Shown here: in pieces, positions 58,968-64,000 of the stretch
How the letters are laid out: every line of letters starts with the position of its first letter
How positions within the stretch are numbered: position 1 is the stretch's first letter
Translations under genes and position numbers: made by a program
DNA from: Euborellia annulipes
Lineage: Eukaryota; Arthropoda; Insecta; Dermaptera; Anisolabididae
Assembly (NCBI GenBank): GCA_023213315.1
Contig: JAKCPI010000389.1
Span: 1-64,000 of the forward strand
Direction: 5' to 3'
DNA: 64,000 nt
The notes under the pieces: model-generated
Databases searched by the model: none
The model's input: only the letters and a program-made list of their open reading frames with translations
What the model was told of the DNA's origin: nothing

Positions 58968-59158
58968 ATACAGTAAGTACTAACAAATTCAAAACTTATA
59001 ACCAAGTATTTATTAATTTAAATAAGCGGAAAATGTAGGTACCGCCGAGCGAGTGCGGTGCTGTGGTCCAGTAGTAGGGCATATTGAGCGTGGAGCGACT
59101 CCCGGCGGTACCTACATTTTTCGCTTATTTAAATTAATAAATACTTGGTTATATGTTT
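58968..59158. mobile_element. Hairpin element with GC-rich loop
   Basis: Arms of about 60 bases (ACCAAGTATTTATTAATTTA, GCGGAAAATGTAGGTACCGC) surround GAGCGAGTGCGGTGCTGTGG, a GC-rich loop of about 60 bases with a tRNA-like look but no B box. Confidence 0.78.
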
Positions 59159-59485
59159 TTCATAATTACTTCATGGACCAACACATGATAGATATAATTC
59201 AAATTCAAAACTCTTTATTTACATAATTTTTGATTTTCCTCTTTATTTGTTACCAAAAAAATATATTTTGTATTGTATAATAATAAATTGTTGTTTTGAG
59301 CTAAAATGGAAACCGTTTTGATCGGTGGCGTGCTCAAAATATTGTCGCGTGCCATCCCTGGCCTAGATAGATATATAGCATTTTGTCAAAGCTAATCTTC
59401 TATTAAATGTTCTGTTAAACGTTCTATCTTCTTGCCTTTTGACAATTTTTCTTAAACAATGACTTTAAAGTCCGCTTAATCTTTT

Positions 59486-59560
59486 TAAATGATGATCCCA
59501 TAGTTCATTTGATACTTTTATGAAATGAACCTTTTATGTCTTTCGCTCCTATCTGAAAAT
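59486..59560 (+). ncRNA. SNORD80: SNORD80 (U80)-like C/D box snoRNA, copy 1
   Basis: Box C TGATGAT at 59490, box D CTGA at 59553-59556. The guide before box D, GTCTTTCGCTCCTAT, is complementary to the conserved 28S rRNA sequence around ATAGGGGCGAAAGAC with one G-U pair; the fifth base from box D pairs with a G. An upstream guide CATAGTTCA pairs with TGAACTATG of 28S, placing a second site on an A. These are the two known U80 targets (A1521 and G1612, human numbering, from memory). Box D lies 71 bases before the acceptor at 59627, the classic intronic spacing. This copy is the most diverged in its centre. Confidence 0.85.
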
Positions 59561-59796
59561 TAATTAATTTCTAAATGCATCTTATAAAAGTGTATATTTG
59601 TGCTAATAATTGTTTTTTTATTTCTAGATGACTATTATTTCTAAAATAAATCATTTGGAAATCTGAATGGTTATATATATATATATAATACAGTATATAC
59701 AAATGGTCATCTCGCCTGTTTTTTATGTATTTTGGTTATGAAGGAGCATTTCTGGTAATTATGATTATTTTTTTATTATTATTTATTATCTTTTTT

Positions 59797-59871
59797 AAAA
59801 TGATGATCCCATAGTTCATTTGATATTTATGTGATATGAACTTATAATGTCTTTCGCTCCTATCTGAAAAT
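59797..59871 (+). ncRNA. SNORD80: SNORD80 (U80)-like C/D box snoRNA, copy 2
   Basis: Box C TGATGAT at 59801, an internal C'-like TGATATGA, and box D CTGA at 59864-59867. Both guides are identical to copy 1. Box D is 71 bases from the acceptor at 59938. Flanking A/T-rich ends can form the short terminal stem. Confidence 0.87.
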
Positions 59872-60115
59872 TATTGTTTAACTATTAGAATTGTTTTAAA
59901 AAAAGACAATTTTTTCAAACTTGTGTTTTTTTTTTTAGATTCCGGTATAGGCCTACAAAAAACGTGAAATTGTAACATTCACAAAACTACATCCTATATT
60001 TAAAACTTAATTTTGAAAAAATTGAAGACAGTAATTTCTTAAATATTTATCTTAAAAGAAGATAATTTCACAGGTAAATATATTCTTTAATAATGAAATT
60101 TCAGCAATTAATTCT

Positions 60116-60191
60116 TTTGTGATGATCCCATAGTTCATTTGATAATCTTGTGATATGAACTTTTTAATGTCTTTCGCTCCTATCTGAAAAT
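60116..60191 (+). ncRNA. SNORD80: SNORD80 (U80)-like C/D box snoRNA, copy 3
   Basis: Box C GTGATGAT at 60119, C' TGATATGA, box D CTGA at 60184-60187. Both guides are kept. The flanks (CAATTAATT before, AATTATTG after) can pair as a terminal stem. The intron runs from the gtaaat donor at 60074 to the acceptor at 60255. Confidence 0.88.
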
Positions 60192-60423
60192 TATTGTTCA
60201 ACTAAGAATTTTGTTTTAAAAAAGGCTATTTTTTCAAACTCTGCTTTTTTTTTAGATCTTGGATTATAAAAACGTGAATTGTAACCACGCATAAAACTAC
60301 AGCTTTTATCTAAAACTAATTTTAGAAAACATAAAGACAGATATTTCTAAAATATTTAACCTAAAAGAAGATAATTTCACAGGTAAATATATTCTTTAAT
60401 AATGAAATTTCAACAATTAATTT

Positions 60424-60500
60424 TTTGTGATGATCCCATAGTTCATTTGATAATCTTGTGATATGAACTTTTTAAATGTCTTTCGCTCCTATCTGAAAAT
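60424..60500 (+). ncRNA. SNORD80: SNORD80 (U80)-like C/D box snoRNA, copy 4
   Basis: Box C GTGATGAT at 60427, C' TGATATGA, box D CTGA at 60493-60496. Nearly identical to copy 3, with one extra A before the second guide, and with the same 5' intron sequence, so 3 and 4 are the youngest duplicates. Box D is 67 bases from the acceptor at 60563. Confidence 0.87.
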
Positions 60501-61163
60501 TGATGATATTTAAATAATTATTTTAAAAAAATGTGAATATTTTCATTTTTTTTTTCTTTTTAGAGAAACATAAATGCAATTTATAGAAGAAACTGCAGAA
60601 TATCTTGAGTTTTGGGTTATTCTTTCGTAAAAATTACCCTCTGCTATTGAGTCTACCAAGATTGCGTATCACTATCCAATAAGGGAAACACTACATAATC
60701 GTTGATTCGAAGGAATTTGTCTTATGCGATTTTTACTATAGTCTCTTTCTGCATTCATTATGAATTATTATTGTTTGTTATGCGTGGAAATTGACTGAAC
60801 GGAGGTGGTCCAGTGTCATAGGAAAATAAAGAGCAGAGACAGGGGACCAAAATTATTATAAACAGGACCCTTGGTCAGAGTATTTCCAAAAGGATATATT
60901 AAACAGACCGAAGGACACAATTTACGTAAGGGGACCTAATTAATTATCAAAAGACCTCTGTCAGCAAATTCCCTTATGCAATCTTAGTAACATAAAACAG
61001 AAGACCGGGTCTGGCACATTCCAATGACTCAAACAATAAACAAATTTTACGATTTATGCTTGAGGCGACACCAAAAGGAGCCTCCACCCGAGGCAATTCG
61101 TCGATATAAGGGCCTGAGAGCAGCCACAATAATAAATTCTAGTTGACACCAAACCTTTGCCGG

Positions 61164-61382
61164 TCAGGGCGTGATTCCGTACTTAAACATTTTACTCGTC
61201 TCTGCGATCATTTCGACGCTGTTCCCGTCGTCGTGGTATCCTTTCACCGTTTCCCAAAACTCAGCTGTATATTGTATCACCTCATCCTTGTTATTTTCGT
61301 TAATAAAAACCATTTCCCACTCTTTCATTTGGAAACGAACCCCACATCCTTTAACATTACCAATCACGGGTTCTGCGAGCAT
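61164..61382 (-). CDS. Unrecognised 72-residue ORF, possibly a remnant
   Basis: The minus strand has an open frame in more GC-rich sequence, with natural-looking protein text (MKEWEMVFINENNKDEVIQY, then FWETVKGYHDDG). No good acceptor precedes it and nothing recognisable continues it on either side. It follows a 350-base patch of repeated short motifs (60790-61140). It could be a fragment of a transposon or gene duplicate. I assign no function. Confidence 0.25.
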   Translation of the reverse strand: MLAEPVIGNVKGCGVRFQMKEWEMVFINENNKDEVIQYTAEFWETVKGYHDDGNSVEMIAETSKMFKYGITP

Positions 61383-61786
61383 CTACTACCATTTAATTTA
61401 AATAATTTTCTATGATCATAATATAGTTCCAATGATTATTGAATGCACTAGGAACCGACTGAATATTATGATTTTCGCAAGAGGGAAAAGTAAAAAATAA
61501 AAAGGTAAAATGATATGAATTTTGTATAGGAAATACAAGTTTCCGTTTCGGTTATTGTTTCGGCTGAAAATCTTGTTTCGGTCGGAGCCTAAAATGCACT
61601 TCTTTTTTCATGATTTTAATAATATTTAATGAAAAATATTGTAATGTACAAAACATTTTTGGTCGAAAAAATAATAAAAGAATATTTTTGTTTTGAAATT
61701 TTTGTTAGTAATTTATTCCCGCTTTACCTAAATTCTAGATTATCTTTTTTTCAAATAGCAACCATTGGAAATGTAGGTTCCCAAAG

Positions 61787-61910
61787 CAAGGGCGGATCCA
61801 GAGGTGTTTTTGGGGGGTGATCTGGTGTGGCTCGTCGGACAAAACACTTTTTTTTTTTTTTTTGTTATTTTAAAGGGGTTTTTTTTTTTTGTGTTTAAAA
61901 AAAAAAAAAA
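61787..61910 (+). mobile_element. Truncated hAT-type MITE, CAAGGGCGGAT family
   Basis: CAAGGGCGGATCCAGAGG and the following 60 bases match the MITE at 1284, then the sequence dissolves into homopolymers. The right end is not found. A similar broken end (CAAAGGCGGATACAAGGG) is at 14813. Confidence 0.6.
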
Positions 61911-62000
61911 AAAAAATTTTTATTATTATTATTAAAAAAATTTTTTAAAAAAAAAAATTTTTTTTAAAAAAAAATTTTTTTTTTTTGGGGGGAGGGTGGG
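61845..62000. other. Low-complexity stretch, likely poor sequence
   Basis: Alternating T and A runs of 8-20 bases with almost no other content, in the middle of a recognisable MITE. Similar G/T/A runs are at 16842-16867, 18030-18260 and 63541-63586. Confidence 0.6.
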
Positions 62001-63204
62001 TGTTTTCTTCCTTTTTCTCCCTTTTCCCAAAGCGTCTACCTAGCAAATGGATATCCAAATAAACTTTAACTTTAATGATAAGAAGAACGGCGCCAGAAGC
62101 AACTGGATTGACATCCAACGGAAGGCTCCAGCCACCATGCAATGCATTTGTTTTTTTGTGCTCATTTTCTACCAAATTATAACAAATTGACAAGCATCAG
62201 TGGCTGAAGTTGAAGAACAAGAATAGAGCAGTTAAAAGAACGCCGACGTATTTCAGTAAATCCTTCGGGGGAATAGAGAGAGTATCAATATTAAATCGCC
62301 ATCATGTATTTTCTCAATTTGATTATTTCATTGTTTTTAAAGGAAAGTTGTGGTTCAAACTCCAATAAAAATTTCCATATTTTTTTAGAAAAACAATGAA
62401 ATAATCATATGAGACAACACATAGATAGCTTTAATATTGAGTATCACTCTACTTATTTTATTCAGACTTTCAGTACCTGGGGTTGTACCATAAGATATTT
62501 GATTTGTGTTGATAATATTATACAATTTGACCCAAATAAATTTTATTTTCTCAGGTTTCTCAAAAATATATTTAACATTGAGAAACTGTTACGGCGCCAG
62601 CTTATTCTCACTGGGCGGGAAAGGGTGGGGCCCCCTGGACACCCTGTAGCGCCGTTACTGTTAAGAGAGAAAGAAAAGAGAGAGAGAGAAAATAAATCTT
62701 TGGAAAGAAGTTCAATAAAGATATAGGAATAATGGCCTTTGGAATCACACGGAGAAGATCGAAATAGCTTCAAAATTCAATTTATGCAGAGCCTCTTCAC
62801 TGTGTGAGATCGCGGAAACATTGTCAATGTTAGAAGCGATTGGATGTTTGAATTTTAATTCTTAACTCACTTCGAATGAAGATCTCAAGGACAATCACTA
62901 AATTAGCGATGATAGGTAGACTTGGAAATACCACCAGGAATCGAATTGAAAAAAATTTTCCTCAGTCTTCAAATATCTGGTAACGTATTGATTGAAAAAT
63001 ATATTTATAGCATTTTGGAGCTAAAGAATAAAAATTTATTATAAACTAATTTTCGATATATATGTATAAGAGAAGAAAGGCAGGAGCCAAAATTTTGAGA
63101 AATCCGAAGAAAAAAAAAACTGAAAAAGTACTTCAGTAAAGTACTAGTACTTTTTGGCCGATTTTCAAAAGCTTATTTTAACTGAGGGTACCTAACTTGA
63201 ATAC

Positions 63205-63345
63205 GAGTACCAAGGGCTGAGGATTCCCATCTCGTCCCATACAATAAAAATTTTATTTAAATTGAATTAGCTATCAATCAATTTAAATAAATAGGTTCGG
63301 GATCTAAATGGCCATTGATGCCGAATTAGACGTTAAAGGGTTAAA
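63205..63345 (+). mobile_element. SINE, second tail type
   Basis: GTACCAAGGGCTGAGGATTC, CATCTCGTCCCATACAATAA, then GGGATCTAAATGGCC and GATGCCGAATTAGACG. Head partial. Confidence 0.6.
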
Positions 63346-64000
63346 AAAAAAGGAAGACTTATTTATATAGGGCTCAGCTTCCCGTTATAGACAGTTGTGA
63401 CGGATCCCTTAAGCGATCTAATTAGTTTATCGAGTACAAAGTAAAACTTTCCACCCACTGGAGGTAAAATTCCTATTGGCCACAAAACCAATTTTTTTTA
63501 TAAATGAACTCTAGGCCGGTTAAGTATTTTTAAATTAAAAAAAAGGGGGGGGGGGGAGGGGGGGGGAAAAAAAAAAAAAAAAAAAGTATTCTTTAAAGAG
63601 TCTTGATGTTTTATTTGAAAGGATTAGCAAAGTCTTTTAGAGACATCGTTTCTAGGAGGCACCACGTAGAGGTTCCTTCCATGCTCCCCAAAAAAATTAA
63701 TAGAAAGCCTCTTCTTAAAGCTCTTTGATGAGTCACGATCCATTCAGTAAATGCCCTGTCTCTCTAGCAATTTGTATTCTAATAATTAAATATTCTTCTC
63801 TCTATTTTAAAAGTATAAAGATCTTGATGGGTATGCCTTCTCTCACACTCATAAAAAGTTAATTTGTTCCATCAAACTGTCTGCTGATTATCCATTGATT
63901 TCAATTTGTAAAGTGATCTCCTCAGATAAGGATAGAGAACAAGTTGAGAAAATAATATTTCCATTCATTGTTCATTTGTTGAGAGAGTATTGATGTAAAA

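Larger units (their letters stand above)
59628..60830 (+). ncRNA. Non-coding snoRNA host transcript (GAS5/UHG-like), exons and introns
   Basis: Splice sites alternate with the four snoRNAs. Exons: 59628-59754 (TTTCTAG acceptor, TCTG/gtaatt donor), 59939-60073, 60256-60382 (both TTTAG acceptor, TTTCACAG/gtaaat donor) and a last exon from 60564, perhaps to an AATAAA at 60825. The exons contain stops in all forward frames and no sizeable ORF. Exons 59939 and 60256 are clear duplicates of each other, while 59628 is unrelated, so exon-intron units of about 310 bases were duplicated. One more exon must precede copy 1, but I cannot place it; transposon debris fills that side. In vertebrates U80 lies in the non-coding gene GAS5. 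Splice sites are inferred from motifs. Confidence 0.7.
60831..64000. other. Right-hand intergenic region
   Basis: Holds the unrecognised ORF at 61164-61382, a truncated hAT-type MITE from 61787, a homopolymer tract (61845-62000) that looks like poor sequence, a CTGGTGTGAC-family fragment (63095-63190) and a SINE tail (63205-63345). Nothing else recognisable. Confidence 0.5.

Noticed and set aside
60770..61160. LTR of a retrotransposon
   Set aside because: Suggestive short motifs (GACACCAAAC, AATAAATTCTAG) but no paired LTR, primer site or polyprotein could be seen.
1..64000. CRISPR array, operons, bacterial promoters or viral genome
   Set aside because: No regularly spaced direct repeats with unique spacers; the genes are intron-bearing eukaryotic genes.

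Overview
The window is nuclear DNA of an animal, most likely an arthropod with a large, AT-rich, repeat-laden genome (a crustacean or chelicerate is plausible; I cannot go further). The reasons are canonical GT-AG introns, an ER-type Hsp70 ending in KDEL, a bedraggled-like SLC6 gene of arthropod type, many tRNA-derived SINEs, hAT-type MITEs and Penelope/retrozyme-like inverted repeats. Only about 8% is exon; nearly all the rest is mobile-element debris.

Layout. (1) 7416-43625, plus strand: eleven exons, all in phase, of one SLC6-fold membrane protein (bedraggled-like). It has a long Pro/Ser-rich N-terminus, a 12-segment core and a disordered C-terminal tail; the 5' end is not found. A 25 kb intron (9320-34359) holds a GC-rich candidate internal promoter and first exon at 19865-20109. 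(2) 47195-52297, minus strand: complete BiP/GRP78 gene (HSPA5, fly Hsc70-3), 658 residues in three coding exons, with a short 5'UTR intron and a promoter carrying an exact ERSE and an exact ERSE-II. (3) 54188-57454, plus strand: a METTL6-like tRNA m3C methyltransferase, 303 residues in three exons, with a TATA box upstream. (4) 59486-60.8 kb, plus strand: four tandem copies of a SNORD80 (U80)-like C/D box snoRNA, each in its own intron of a non-coding host transcript. This is the most interesting functional locus because guide regions, box elements and splice spacing agree in all four copies.

Mobile elements. Several families can be bounded by target-site duplications: hAT-type MITEs (8-bp duplications), a pogo-like MITE (TA), tRNA-derived SINEs (10-13 bp, A-tailed) and 3' stubs of non-LTR elements. 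A striking class is long inverted repeats whose arms carry a CTGANGA-stem-GAAA core resembling type I hammerhead ribozymes, as known in Penelope-like elements and animal retrozymes. Other foldback elements, some with tRNA-like B boxes, and two inverted minisatellite blocks fill much of the rest.

The genes share no obvious pathway. BiP is the ER chaperone of the unfolded-protein response, METTL6 modifies tRNA, the snoRNAs guide 28S rRNA methylation, and the SLC6 protein is an orphan membrane protein.
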